Assembly: GCF_002878395.1 (NCBI RefSeq)
Contig: NC_061115.1
Coordinates: forward strand, 56,711,204 to 56,775,203
Source of the DNA: Capsicum annuum
Lineage: Eukaryota; Streptophyta; Magnoliopsida; Solanales; Solanaceae
Direction: 5' to 3'
DNA: 64,000 nucleotides
Made by a program: the position numbers and the translations under genes. Of the stretch, positions 24,780-36,362 are shown piece after piece. Under the pieces are notes generated by a model. It was not told the DNA's origin and ran no database searches. It saw only the letters and a list, made by a program, of their open reading frames with translations. Position 1 is the stretch's first letter, and the number at the start of each line of letters is the position of its first letter.

Positions 24780-25160
24780 CTTTACTCCTTCCTTTTCCAA
24801 AGCATCCGTTGTGCAATTTTTTTCCCTGTAGTTGTGGCGAACCGGTGGACCTCTCATTCTTCTTATCAAGGATCGGCAATCATCAAGGATAGGGTTATAT
24901 AATAAGTGACCTTGTTGGAATATTAGGATAATCAGTTAGGAATCAATGACAATTTCCATCGGATAAAGATGGTGTTCCAGGGAACTCACAAGACCCTTAT
25001 GTAATGCCAAGAGTTCCATAAGGGTATTTGTAGTGTGATGGAAGCTTTGAAAGAAACCCAGGATCCAATTCCTATTTGAGTCCCTAATAGCTCCCCCAAT
25101 ACCACCTTTTCCAGGATTTCCCTAACAAGCTCCATCAGCATTGAGTTTAAAATAGTTATT
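24780..25160 (-). pseudogene. LINE-2 ORF2, RNase H domain
   Basis: On the minus strand 25140 down to 25020 reads YFKLNADGAC, GNPGKGGIGGAIRDSNRNWI, the RNase H start with its catalytic Asp. Further down come ELLALHKGL (24990), MEIVIDS (24950) and CRSLIRRMRGPPVRHNYRE (24865) with DALEKEG (24820), the C-terminal Asp motif. A stop after the second Asp and small frame changes break it. Confidence 0.87.
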
Positions 25161-25960
25161 AGGATAAGTGTCCAACCAACAGAGATAGATAAGTGAGGGG
25201 CGGGAGAGGAGGGGTGCTCAGGTAAAAGAATTCCACTGCCTTAGAATAGAAATTCTTAAAAAAGGGATGACAACTGAGATTTTTGTACAGATTATTATTT
25301 TTGTTCTTCCAGATATGCCAAAGGCAGAAGGGGAGAAGAGTAGACCAGGAACTAGATTGTCAAAGGAGCAATGAAGAAGGTACTTCTAGGTGTTCTACCA
25401 TTGGGAAAGGGAGAAATTATAAGCAGTGATGGTAAGTCCACCCTTATAACCATTGATGAGATCATTCCAAAGAGAAGTAGGATAGTTACAATGAAAGAAG
25501 ATATGAGGGATATCTTCTAAGGGGTGGTTATAGATTAGGTAGAAGGGGTTAATATCTAAGCCTCTATAAGCTAAAATAGCTTTGGTAGAGAGGCTATTAT
25601 GATGCATCAGCCAAAGAAAACATTGCAGCTTAGTAGGGATGTGAGTGTAATAGATCCAATTCTAAGAGGAGGTGGGGAGATCAGTTCTAGACTTCATCCT
25701 GCTTATGTGGGAATAAGTACTCTTGCAGAGAAAAAAAAACCTTGAAATTCAGAATCCCAAGAGGGGAATCACTTTTTAGCCTAGGATATGGAAAGAAAGT
25801 ATGGAGCATGGTATGCTTAATAGCAAGGGGAATTTCAAAGGGGAGGGAGTCAAGATTCCACTCCCCATTGTTCCAAATATGGGACAAATGGAGAAAGAGG
25901 CTGGAATTTGGAAGAGGGCCCTAGATAAGATGGCTAAGAGGAGGGTAATTAGGAATCCAT
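25161..25960 (-). pseudogene. LINE-2 ORF2, zf-RVT zinc-binding region
   Basis: 25687-25887 reads IWNNGEWNLDSLPFEIPLAI and LKSDSPLGILNFKV, and 25395-25607 reads MHHNSLSTKAILAYRGLDI then IPHIFFHCNYPTSLWNDLI. These are the two halves of the zf-RVT domain. The first Cys pair has been lost (YNHP in place of CxxC), but the HxFFxC half remains. Confidence 0.83.
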
Positions 25961-27540
25961 ATGTCCCTCAAAGCATCCAATTTAGTACCATTATAAACTC
26001 CCCATTTAATAGCATCTCAACATAAGGTCCAGCTCTTGAGGATATTCCTCCAGATTCTAGAGAAAGACGGGGGAGGGTTGTCAGAATTGTTCTTGTACTT
26101 ATTAATAAAGAAAGTATTCCAAAGAGAGAATGAATTTGAATGCATTATCCAACCTAAGATACAAATAAGAGTATCATTCTTAATACTAGCCTTTTGCATG
26201 CCTAACCCACCATCTCTCTTAAACTTAGTAATGGTGTCCTAACTTACCAAATGTATCCTCCTCTTAGAATCAGTAGTCCCCAAGATGAAATTCCTCTAGG
26301 TTCTATCAATAAGTTTAAGACTTCTACTAGGAAAAAGGTTGTACTGCATCACATGATTAGGCATTCCACTTAGAGAGGCTTTTGCTAATGTAGTTCTGCC
26401 AGCCATGTTAAGAAAGTTGGTTTTCCACCCAGCTAGTTTACTATTCATATTATCTTAGATGAATTGAAATTCATTTTCCCTAGGAGTGGATTGAAACATA
26501 GGAAAGCCCAAGAACTTCCCAAAGCTAGTGTTGGGATTAATTCCTAGAATCTTAGAGAAAACAACCTTGGATTTGGCAAGATTTACCTTCTGACCCGAGT
26601 GGCTATTAAAGCTTAGAAGGGTACTAATGATAGTAAAATGGTTGCCTCTATCAGCTCTAGCAAATAGGGTGAGATCATCAGCAAAGAAAAGATGAGAAAT
26701 AGAAAAACTCTTTCTGCTGATAGAAATAAGGGTCCAACTAAGAATGTCTACTTCATGGTTGATTCTCTTGGAAAAAAGTTCCATACATAAGATGAAAAGG
26801 TAAGGAGACATGGGGTCCTCTTGTCTAATACCCCTTGTGGTCTTGAAGCTAGGAGTCTTGATCTCATTAATAATCATAGAAATAGAGGAGATGGAGATAC
26901 AGAACATATTAGTCTAGAGAGCGAAAGAGGGAAATTAAAAAAAAACAAAGCTTGTCTGATGAAGGACCACTCAAGCCTATCAAAGGCTTTCTCAAGGTCT
27001 ATCTTCAAAAGCATATTCCCCTGTTTACTAGACATTTTGCTAAAATGGTTCAAGTATTCTTGAACAATGATAGCATTATCTGCAACTCTTCTAGAGGAGA
27101 GGAATCTATATTGGTTATGCCCAATAATAGCCTTAAGAAAAGGCTTAATTTTATTGGCAATTATCTTGGTGATAAGTTTGAACTGGGTATTGCAAAGGTC
27201 CATATGCCTAAAATTCTTAAGAGAGGAGGAACTCTTGCACTTAAGAATTAGACAGATATAGATAGAGTTGACTCTTTCCTCCATAAGGGACTTAGATAAA
27301 GTGAAAGTATAGAAATCTAAAAAGAGGAGGGCCATAGTGTCCCAGTACTTCTGATACATGAAAGGGTGCATCCCATCAGGTCCAGGGGATTTATGAGGCT
27401 TGTATGAGAAGACAACTCTCTTGATCTCTTCCAAACTAGGGGTGGAATCAAGTAAGGCATGATTAGAGGAATTGATGGAACCAGAGTTGGAAGGATTAGG
27501 CTGGCAATCAAATTAGCACTCAACTGGTCTGAGGAATAAA
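25961..27540 (-). pseudogene. LINE-2 ORF2, reverse transcriptase domain (mostly readable)
   Basis: The frame at 26874-27434 gives EIKRVVFSYKPHKSPGPDGM, YLNHFSKM and MLLKIDLEKAFDRLEW. The frame at 26455-26907 gives TTRGIRQEDPMSPYLFILCM, SHLFFADDLTLFARAD (intact FADD catalytic box), SGQKVNLAKSKVVFS and SFGKFLGFPMF. One frameshift, near 26880-26910, separates the two. GIRQGDP is GIRQEDP here. Beyond the second frame the thumb region is more decayed. Confidence 0.92.
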
Positions 27541-28735
27541 GGGTATTATAATACTCAGTAATGGCATCTTTGATCTCTACAAAATCATAAATCCAGGTGC
27601 CATCAACTTGAAGAAAGGTAATACAATTTCTCCTTCTCCTGTTAATGGTGGAGGAATGGAAAAATTTTGTTTTCCTATCTCTTTCAAGAAGCCAATTTAT
27701 CCTGGATTTCAGTTTCCAGAACTCATTCTCTTAATCTAAGACATAGTTGAGGTCCTTTAATAAATTATGCTCAAGATTATGCAAGACAACACTAGTAGGG
27801 TAGTTGTGGGACTTTTGGATACCTTCTAATATAGCCAAAAAAAATTTCTTCGTATGAAATATATTACCAAACACCTCTCTATTTCAAGTCTTAGCAATTC
27901 TCTCAAAATCCAGAGTGTCAATGGTTAACGAGTTTCCTAAAATCCCTATGACTACACCACATAGATTCGACCTGAAAAGGCTTAACGATGTTATGATGGG
28001 GCATAGTAATCTTAAGAATCAAGGAGAAATAATTAGAATAAGTCCTATAGAGGTGGAAAATAGAGGCCCCAGGTAAAAGATAGATCTAATGATCATTTAC
28101 AAGAAACCTATCCAATCTTTCAAGAATCAGACATTGCATATTCCTATATCTTATATTAGACCAAGTATACTTACTACCCCTATAGCCCAAATCAATGAGC
28201 TTATAATGATTAGTACAATCCCAGAAAATAGAAGTTCTAGAAAGATTAAAGAGGTTACCCCCAAATTTTTCAAAGGTTCTAAGGAGCTCATTAAAATCCC
28301 CCCCCCCCCCCCAACAAGCCAATCAGAGTAATCAAAAAAAAACAAGAGCATCAGAGAGGGAAATAAGTTGATCTCAAAGCTTTTTTCTTAAATAGAAGTC
28401 AGTACTAGCATACACAACACTAAGAATCCAGATAAAAGGAAGAAAACTAACCTTAACAGTAACATGAATGGCCTGAGGGGTAGTGGTGATTTCATTGATA
28501 GAAATGGTGTCATCTTTCCACATAACTACTATGCCACCAGAACCCTCAGTAGCACTAGATTGGATTAGAAAATGAAAGCCTATCTCCTCCATGATACTGT
28601 GATGATCAGCCATCCTAGTTTCCAGTGGGGCCAGGATGGTAGGCTAATGAATACTAATCATAGACTTGCAATGGTTTCTAAATTCAGAATTGTTAGCCTC
28701 GCTAACATTCCAAACTATGAAGTTCTGCATTATTT
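27541..28735 (-). pseudogene. LINE-2 ORF2 start and AP endonuclease domain
   Basis: ORF2 probably starts at an ATG near 28729 (MQNFIVWNVSEANN, with WNCRG changed). TILAPLETRMADHH follows with one stop. 28374-28613 reads IGFHFLIQSSATEGSGGIVVMW and WILSVVYAST. 28086-28322 reads GGDFNELLRTFEKFGG, DLGYRGSKYTWSN and LERLDRFLVN. The codons before DFNE hold a run of 15 G (C on the plus strand), which shifts the frame. The final SDHxP region, near 27990, is decayed. Confidence 0.9.
28298..28312 (-). repeat. Expanded homopolymer (15 C on the plus strand) inside the endonuclease
   Basis: It falls in the Gly codons of the GGDFNE motif. In relatives a short G run is normal here; 15 bases suggests slippage after the element died, or an assembly error. 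Confidence 0.85.
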
Positions 28736-29603
28736 GGTTGGGTCCTCATCACAGCCTTTCCTTTTCCTATTGGTGAGGATGACCCTGTCATTTTCCAGGA
28801 TTTTCTCTTTTTAATGAGGGGAGTTAACCGAGCTATGAAGTGTTCCCCTAGAGTAAGGTTTGAGAGAGTGAGCATAAGTTCTAGCTTTTTCAGCTCTTAG
28901 GGTAAGAGTACAATAACCATCGTATGAATGAGATCTATAAATTCGAGCCTTACAGGATTTACCAGAGTGAGTACATCCGTCTTTGGGATCCTTAATTGGC
29001 CTAGGATCCCCTCCATCTCCCTAATTCTTTTCCTCAAAGATTTTAAAGTCTTCTTTTTTTCTAACATATCCTGATAGAGAGGGACAGGTTGTAGAGGTGG
29101 AACTGGCAGTAGAGATTATGGGGTCACATTTCCCCCATAAGGATTCACGTAAAAAGGGATTTGGTGTGGGAAAAAAGAAAGGGTCGAGCTCACTTGAGTC
29201 ATCAAGTCTGATAGACTCAGTGGTGTGATTTTCTCCTGGAAAGATGGGCTGAGTACCTGGAATAAGGAGGTTGTCCATACATTCTGGTCATAGTTCTAGA
29301 GACCCCGACTTAGACAATCCAAAATTAATTGAGCAAAATAGCTTGTGTTTTGAATGTGTAGGATCATCAACTTCCCCTCCTAAAGGACATGAAGGGGAAT
29401 CGTCTGGTTGGAGAGATGACCCAGGTGAAGGAGATCTGAGAATAGAGTGATCATATTATTTGGCGTAGGAGAGCTCATTATTCTATGAAGTATCACTTTG
29501 GTTAGCTTCAATATGAGTAGAAGAAGAATTATTTAATAGGTGAAGATGAATAGTTTTCGCCTTGATAGACTTAATGGCATTTAATGTATTGTCTGCATGG
29601 GAA
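28736..29603 (-). pseudogene. LINE-2 ORF1, C-terminal part
   Basis: Low-conservation Ser/Thr/Pro-rich text, including 29021-29278 (IPGTQPIFPGENHTTESI and CPSLSGYVRKKEDF). Its position directly before ORF2 and after the Ser-rich ORF1 linker (across element B) supports the ORF1 C-terminus. Confidence 0.7.
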
Positions 29604-29608
29604 GTGAC
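29604..29608. other. Target-site duplication, left side of element B
   Basis: GTGAC, repeated exactly at 37864-37868. Confidence 0.9.
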
Positions 29609-31101
29609 TGATAACGCTCAACTTACACATTAATTTAAGTGCAAGGCAACCGTCGTCAATATATTTACCTAACTTTGGAGTCGGAGTCAAATCCATGAGG
29701 AACAATATGAGTGGCAATCAAGTTAATTTGAAATAATGGATACTTGTTAAATTCAAACCGATATTACAAAAAGATAAAAATGAGAGGTGAGAATGGTATT
29801 AACACTAACATTTTTCTTGAGATTTCTAGTATTAATTTGGGGCTACGAATAATTAGAGTCTACAAAATTAGGCACGGATCTTGGGATTATGCTTTCCTAG
29901 GGGCAACATATGCATGAGTGTGTGATAATTTGATGCAAATTCTAACTGTTGGTGATGTGGTAGGATATGTTAGAAATCCTTGAGGCTAGTTTATCAACAA
30001 AACCCTAAGGGTGTCACTCATTGACCCTTTTGAGTACCTAATGAGTTCTATAATCAAAACCACCTAATACTTAAATTAGACACCTCTTATTTCTAGGATG
30101 GTTCCCTAAGTATAGTCAACTTCACAATTACCCTTATAGTGAAAAATAGTCAACTATACTCATAAATTAACTATTATTGCCTTGGTTCCCACATCCCTCT
30201 TTAAAGGATGATGTGGGTTCCTAAAGTTCACCCAAACCCCTCTTTCAAGGATGGTTTGATCTTTCAAGAGCTTGGAATTTTCATCCAGCAAACCCATTTG
30301 GGTATTTGTGGCTTTCACTCATAAATCCCAACCAATTTACTCAAGCAATAGTAGAATCCAACACAACAAACTAGTAAATGCACAAACAAATCACATCTCA
30401 CACATATTTATACCCTATACTAGCATAATCCCAAGAGGAAAAACTAGCTACTCATAAGATAAATAAGTAAAGACTTTATCCAAAATCTCCATTGATTTGA
30501 TTTGAGACAATCTAAGTGAATGTTACTTCAAACTATGAGATCTAACAAATCTTCAATAGGAGTTCACTAATTCTTCGCTTGGAAGTGACTCCAAAATATT
30601 CTTCATCCAAAATTTTTACAATATTTTCTTCTCCAAGAATGGAGGCTACAAACCCTAGAACAATGTCTAAAAACTGGACAAGGTGGAATATGATGAATGA
30701 TATGGTTTGAGTCTTCTTTTTTTTCAATTTGGGATCAGCCACGTGTATTTCCATTTCTGACCTCGGGCTATAATTTTTCGCTATGCTGCAACCGCGTTAC
30801 CACGACAGCGATCGTCTCTCACAATCTCTTCTTGTTGACCTGCTTACTGAACGTGATCACGGTCCTCAGATCACGACCGCGGTAACTGAGGCCATTTCTT
30901 CTCCAGGTCTTCAGCTGCACTTTCTTGCTTCTTTTTTATCACTTTCGGCCCCAATCCACATCTTTCTATCTCATCGACTTTGTGCCTGCAAAATATGGAT
31001 ATTAGTGCATTTAATCACAATTATGTCGTATTTATTCATTCAAAATAAGGTAATGTACATAAATGTTAAGTGCAAACGAGTGGTAAAATTAGCACTCATC
31101 A
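29609..31101 (-). repeat. 3' LTR of element B (left LTR)
   Basis: It starts TGATAACGCTCAACTTAC and ends CACTCATCA. It aligns with 36363-37863 throughout. A cluster of short CG-containing palindromic phrases (ccgcggtaactgagg, gatcacgaccgcgg) sits at 30785-30895. Confidence 0.93.
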
Positions 31102-31104
31102 ATA

Positions 31105-31123
31105 CCCCCCCCCCCAACTTAAA
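31105..31123 (-). other. Polypurine tract of element B
   Basis: On the minus strand it reads actttaagttg followed by 11 G, three bases from the 3' LTR. A long G tract next to the 3' LTR is typical of this element type. Confidence 0.75.
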
Positions 31124-31129
31124 GTTTTT

Positions 31130-32890
31130 GCTTGTCCTCAAGCAACACTACCTCTTACCATAAGACAACAATTATCTATGCTCGAACTTCATGCCTTAAA
31201 GATCATAATGACTTCAGGCTTAGTCACTACCACTAGTAGCTTATTGCACATGGGCCAGGCTATTTTCACTATACCCCTCAACATAAAATGCAATATCTAA
31301 GGATGCACAAAAATTCTAAGAGCAGCCAAGCAGCAACAACCAATAATCTAGAAGTGACTCAATTTTAACCAAAACTAGGCTATACTCCATTTGCCTTATT
31401 TCTTAGAAGGTGACAAAATCACCCACCTCAACTCATTCATATGTTTCCTCACAAGAAAGAAAATTCCACACATCAAGATACCAAATATGCAACAAGGAAT
31501 TTAAGTGCAAAACTCTCTCCCTCACAAAAGAACTCTCTATGTTGACAAGTGTCATACCACAGGCTTACCCCTATTTTTAATCACCATTACAAAGAAAGAA
31601 AATGGTTGAAAATCTCAAAGAATTATTTTAGCTTGTAATGTAGGTTCGAGTTAGGGTAGGATATCATTTGGGAACAACATGGTTACACCCTTCCTTGAAC
31701 ATCTACATCTCACTATTTAATTATCTTTTATACTATGGGCCACTCCTCTTTGATCTTTTCTCATTTCATAAGCCTACTTTTTGCTTTTTTGTTCACCCAT
31801 TTTCTTTGATTTCTTTTTCTTGCAATTTTCATGTGATTCTTTCCTTTTTTAGACCCTTTCTTTTTCTATTCATTTATTTTTAATGCTTGGGTACTTAGGT
31901 ATTCACTTACAACTTCGTGTTTGCCAAAGAAAAGGTCCATAGGCTCAAAGTGGGTCACTGGGGATTATTTTTATGCATGGGTAGGCTTTTTAGGTTAGAA
32001 TGGGCTTTCAATGTCACAAGGATGGCCTAATATCATTTCTCCAACCAAGTACGATCAAAATTAGCCTTGAAAGACTAATGGGGCAAGTTCTAGATGACAC
32101 AAGTATACATGAGATGAAGGCAAATAACTCACCACAAATGGCATACAAAATTTGACAAGGAGGCTCAATTACCCATCCCGTTAGAGACAAAATTTGGAGA
32201 ATCTATTTCTATTAACTAGTCAACAATATATGCAGTCACAAAAAGAGAGATTTTTGTTTCAAAGTTGCTCACGTCCATGCCCTTGATTTTTGAAAAATTT
32301 TGGACAGAGAGGTTTGCTTATTATGCATTTTCTCCATGCACAATTTGTAAAACATGAAAACAACCGAAGCCTTAGTCTCATATTTTGGCTTAATATAGGC
32401 AAACTAACCATATGGCTACTCAGGCTTGGCCAATGGTGCACAATAGGATCCTAAATTTACAATGTCACAGGTACTCAAACTTTTCTTTCATTAGTGACTT
32501 AGATGCCACGAGTACTCAGAATTCTCCTGCATTTATGGCTTAAAACCCAAACACCACGCTTTAACCTTAAGAATATTGTCACTCAATCTATCATAGGGCA
32601 GGGTTCATTATGCATCATCATAATCAAAATAAAACTTAAAGTGAAAATAAAAACTAAAAATAAAACTACATGATAATCCATGAAAACGTGGGCACCATCA
32701 AAGTACCTAAATATGGCATCCCAAAACAAAATAAAACAGTATCCAAAATGTCATCCAAAACAATCATAAAAACATCCAGCAACAATCAAAACAATACAAA
32801 TCTAGGAAAAAAAAAACACCCAACTTAAAAGCTAGTAGTATCCCTACTGCCTGATCAATTAAGCATAAGCAAAAAGAAGGAGTCTCATTG
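31130..32890 (-). other. Element B 3' untranslated region
   Basis: This is 1.7 kb without a convincing coding frame, between the last ORF and the purine tract. It resembles the 1-600 region of element A in composition. Small frames here are shadows. Confidence 0.55.
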
Positions 32891-32898
32891 GATCTGCA

Positions 32899-34106
32899 TT
32901 AGGCGATACTCTCTCCTGCTGGCTCTGCACCATCACCACCAGTATCATCATTTGACCAACCAGTAGGGGCCTTATCATCACTATCCAACCTTGGTGAAGG
33001 TAGTCCATCATTAGGTTTGAGCACCTTGAAGATGTCCTTTACCCCTTTCCACAGCTTTTTGAAGAATTTATCTCTCTTTTTCTCTCTCTTCACCATCTTT
33101 TCATGCGAATCCTTGAGGTATCTATGTGATGCAGATACTGGAAACTATGTCTTCTTGATTTTTCTATTTCTCTCGATATATCTAATAATCAGACTGAGCT
33201 ATGTATAAATAGAGAGCAGTGGAGGGCTCTCCCGATCCCTGAGACAATCTAGACAATAGCTCCCTGACCACCTGCATCTGACCTAAGATATCATTGAAGG
33301 GGTTGTCTAATGAAGGTCTACAAGAGTCTGTGTCCTCCTGCGTCGACTTGCCTAGGTCCACCTTTCTTTTCTTGCTCTGGTCTAGGGCACCTTTACCCCT
33401 GAATTTGAGAGGGCAGATGCGGGGTCCTAGGAGCACCCATGTGTCTGCAATATATTCCTCCACCCGTGCTTTCCTACATAGCTCTATGATAAGAAAGGGA
33501 AGAGAAAATATGTACCTCAATGATTCTTGAAGTCCTTCACTCTGAGAGCACATTCTCGTCCACATTTAAGGTAATCCTATATAGGATACAAGCCACCATC
33601 CGAGCTCTCGTGTCTGTGACAATAGTCATGTGAGTGCATGACTATACTCTGCTAGAGATGATGTTCAGCCAAAGCCTAGCCTCAGCTATGAAATCATTCA
33701 TCAAAATGCCTTTTTTGGTGGTAACCCAGGGAACCTCCTTATAAGGACATAGAATGTTCGTCATCCGGGTCCTTGGCTCGCATGCTTTTGCATAAAACTG
33801 CTCCATGTCAGCATCTGGGAGCCCATACACCTCATTGATCTTCTCTGCTCTGAAGTTCACTTGCTTTCCCCATATTTTCATTATTGAGTTTGTGAGAGAA
33901 ACTACGCTGAGGTTTGCAAAGAAATCACCTACCCAATGCTCATTAGCATAGTAGGGGCCCGGGGCAAAGCACATCCATCCGATCTCAATAAGTCTAGCAT
34001 GAAACCCTGGGAACTTCTCTTCCACGTTGTCCAAGTTGATACCCCTCTCAGGGAGTAACTTTGTCCTAAGCAAGTCAACATAGTAGAGGTTTTGGCAGCA
34101 ATACAT
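32899..34106 (-). pseudogene. Element B protein with putative plant transposon domain (Transposase_32 type), broken
   Basis: The frame 33642-34106 (155 codons) reads YYVDLLRTKLLPERGINL, FPGFHARLIEIGWMCFAPG, YYANEHWVGDFFANL, VNFRAEKINEVYGLPDAD and GILMNDFIAEARLWL. This matches my recollection of the plant domain catalogued as a putative plant transposon protein (Pfam PF20167), found inside many legume and Solanaceae LTR elements. Reading continues leftwards in other frames: IFSLPFLIIELCRKARV (about 33500), SLDNPFNDILGQMQVVRELL (about 33280), and a charged tail at 32899-33096. An in-frame stop (33642) and at least one shift separate the parts. Its molecular function is not established. Confidence 0.75.
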
Positions 34107-35390
34107 TACAGACCATCATTAGCATTATCATACCCAAAAGCATGCAAAATTGATCAAACAAACTCATGTGGTAGTGTTATAAAAGGTTTTGGGGTGAGAA
34201 ATGGTTGTGCAAAAATTTTGGTTATTGCAGACCTTGCCCTCAAGTATTGCGATCACGGTACCTGAGACCATAGTCGACAGTCTGCACATCACTCAAGACA
34301 TATAATTTTAACCCCAACTTTGTGTTCCAACTAGGCAAATCAATATCATAATTAGGGAACTTAAGCCTAGGATGCGTGATCATAGCCCCAAACTCAAAAG
34401 AATTAACATTGAACTAATTGGGGCATTAAATCAAACACATGGTATACACGTCAAGGTCTACAATTTTAGGCCTAATTCTGGGTGCTCAAGACTTCCCCAT
34501 TACTGTGTACACCGACTACAATAGCTAATAACCACAATATTTATAATTAAACATGCCTTTTGTAATAATTCAGGCCTTTCCCTAAACTACAAGTTCTAAG
34601 CATGCAATTTATTAAAAATAAGGGAATTGAGACAACATAACAAGTTTGATAATACAAATAGATTGAAATGGCACTTGGATACTCTACACAATGCCAAAAC
34701 ATTTGAGAGAATTTGTGAAAGGAGCGTATGGGGAAATGGTAGTCGGGTGGTCATTTAAGTTGATTCGACCGTGATCTCAGTCTGAGTTATGTGATCGTGG
34801 ACATGTAGCCTTTGTAATTGCGGAGGCACGGGCCATGGTCGCGGTAACTGAGACCAAAAATTAAGTCCTCTACACTCCTTTGTTTAGTCAAAACATGCCA
34901 ACTTTATCGTTCCCTTTTTCAATTTCAATCAACATTCATTATAGCACCACCTTTTCATAGATTATGCATGAGCAAATACAAAAATAAAATATACTATATC
35001 ATGCATAAATAAAAAGGATACAGGCCACTTTTTATGACATAATAGGGTGCCTCCTATCGAGCGCTTAGTTTAATATCTTAGCACGATGCCTCATCCACTT
35101 CCTTTTGTGCCTCTACTTTTAGAAGATTGGAATCTTCGTCCCAATTTTTGTTCAATATGCAATGAGCAGTAGAGGGACAAAAGATTCATATTTTCCAAGA
35201 TGAAACTTAGAATAAGTGAGGAAATGAAAAGGGAGCTTCTATCTCACCATTTTGAAGACTTGAACCTTTTACCCAATTTCACATTGAATTTATGGTTTGG
35301 CTCCTTGGGCAAAGGTGAGAACATCAATAAACCACTAGTTGTACATTGGAAATTGAGTTCCATGGCCTTTAATGGAGGGGATTCCATATG
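34107..35390 (-). other. Element B interior, no readable domain
   Basis: A stretch without a supported gene. It holds two further clusters of the CG-rich palindromic phrases seen in the LTR (34230-34290 and 34755-34860, with gcggtaactgagacc), so the motif is not confined to the LTRs. A phrase near 35045-35095 (gcctcctatcgagcgcttag) resembles one in element A. Confidence 0.5.
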
Positions 35391-35393
35391 TTC

Positions 35394-36220
35394 CTATGTA
35401 ATGTCAAATCCCAAAATATAAGAATCGTACTCTTTCTCCCTACAATTCATCATTCGTCTAGGTGGATAGATTCTCATCATATCCTCTAGGCAAAATTTTG
35501 AAAAGTGGTTTGAATGAGGTCTATCCCTAAATTTTTGAATTGTTTTCTCATTAGAACTTTCACCCGGAAATGGTCTAGAGTCATCATAAGAGATTAGCTT
35601 TGATTCTTTTTTCGACTCTAGTACCATTCTTTTTATTTTGGCATTTTCATCCTCATTTGATTCAGTTGATTGGGAAATCACCTAGTATTCATCACTACCA
35701 AGCTCATCATCATATCTTGGTTTCTCTTCTTAATTAGCCTCCTCGTGGAAATGGGCAAAGTAGTGGTATTTTCAAATTTTATCTCCATGCCCACTTTCTC
35801 CATCTTGACAATCTCCCTTCCAAATGCCTCATTGGATTGGCGTATGTCTTGCACATTCTCCCTCATTGTAGTTACCCAATCCAAAATAGTTTGAAGCATT
35901 GCTCTAAAATTATTGGACCCGATATATTGCTCTTCTTTCTTCTCCTCATAAGACCTATCAAACTCATAAGAAGAACTAGCAACTTAGTTAGTATAATAAA
36001 GGGATGGGGCATTTGGGCAATCACTCCAAAGTCCATCTCAACCTTTACACAAAGGACAAATATACTCCCAATAGGATTGAGATGGTGTTTTCATCTCTCT
36101 CTAAGGAGCATATGTGTAATATCCTCCAAAGTGCGGTCCGTCATAATATGGACATGGATCGTCAAGATAGGACTTCCAACTACTAAAATCATATTTGTCG
36201 GAAGATGCCATAGAGAAAAG
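35394..36220 (-). pseudogene. Element B gag-like N-terminal region, fragmentary
   Basis: Two minus-strand frames: 35678-35899 (ILDWVTTMRENVQDIRQSNE, EMKFENTT-like, coiled-coil-prone) and 35394-35681 (polar, Asp/Glu/Lys-rich, ending HSNHFSKFCLEDMM). Both lie downstream of the primer-binding-like site, where gag would start. They are too diverged to name a domain; the assignment comes from position and composition. Confidence 0.45.
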
Positions 36221-36340
36221 TAAACAAAAATAAAAATCTACCTAACACAAAAAACAAAAGAAAATCATGAACAAATATATACAAGTTTGAATTCAAGCAA
36301 GTAATCTAGAATTCAAAACTAATTCAATACGCCAAATTTT

Positions 36341-36359
36341 TCCCCGGCAACGATGATAT
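36341..36359 (-). other. Primer-binding-site-like sequence of element B
   Basis: On the minus strand it reads atcatcgttgccgggga, starting just inside the 5' LTR. It shares cgttgccgggga with element A's site. Two positions of the expected gccgttgcc are changed. Confidence 0.6.
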
Positions 36360-36362
36360 TTT

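Larger units (their letters stand above)
24600..29608 (-). mobile_element. LINE-2, 3' part (minus strand; interrupted by element B)
   Basis: This is a second plant LINE of the same general type as LINE-1. From right to left it holds the end of ORF1, ORF2 endonuclease, RT, zf-RVT and RNase H. The rest of ORF1 continues at 37864-39485 beyond LTR element B. The left boundary is uncertain: coding text ends near 24780 and no clear poly-A remnant is visible. It is better preserved than LINE-1, with an RT of two long frames. Confidence 0.88.
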
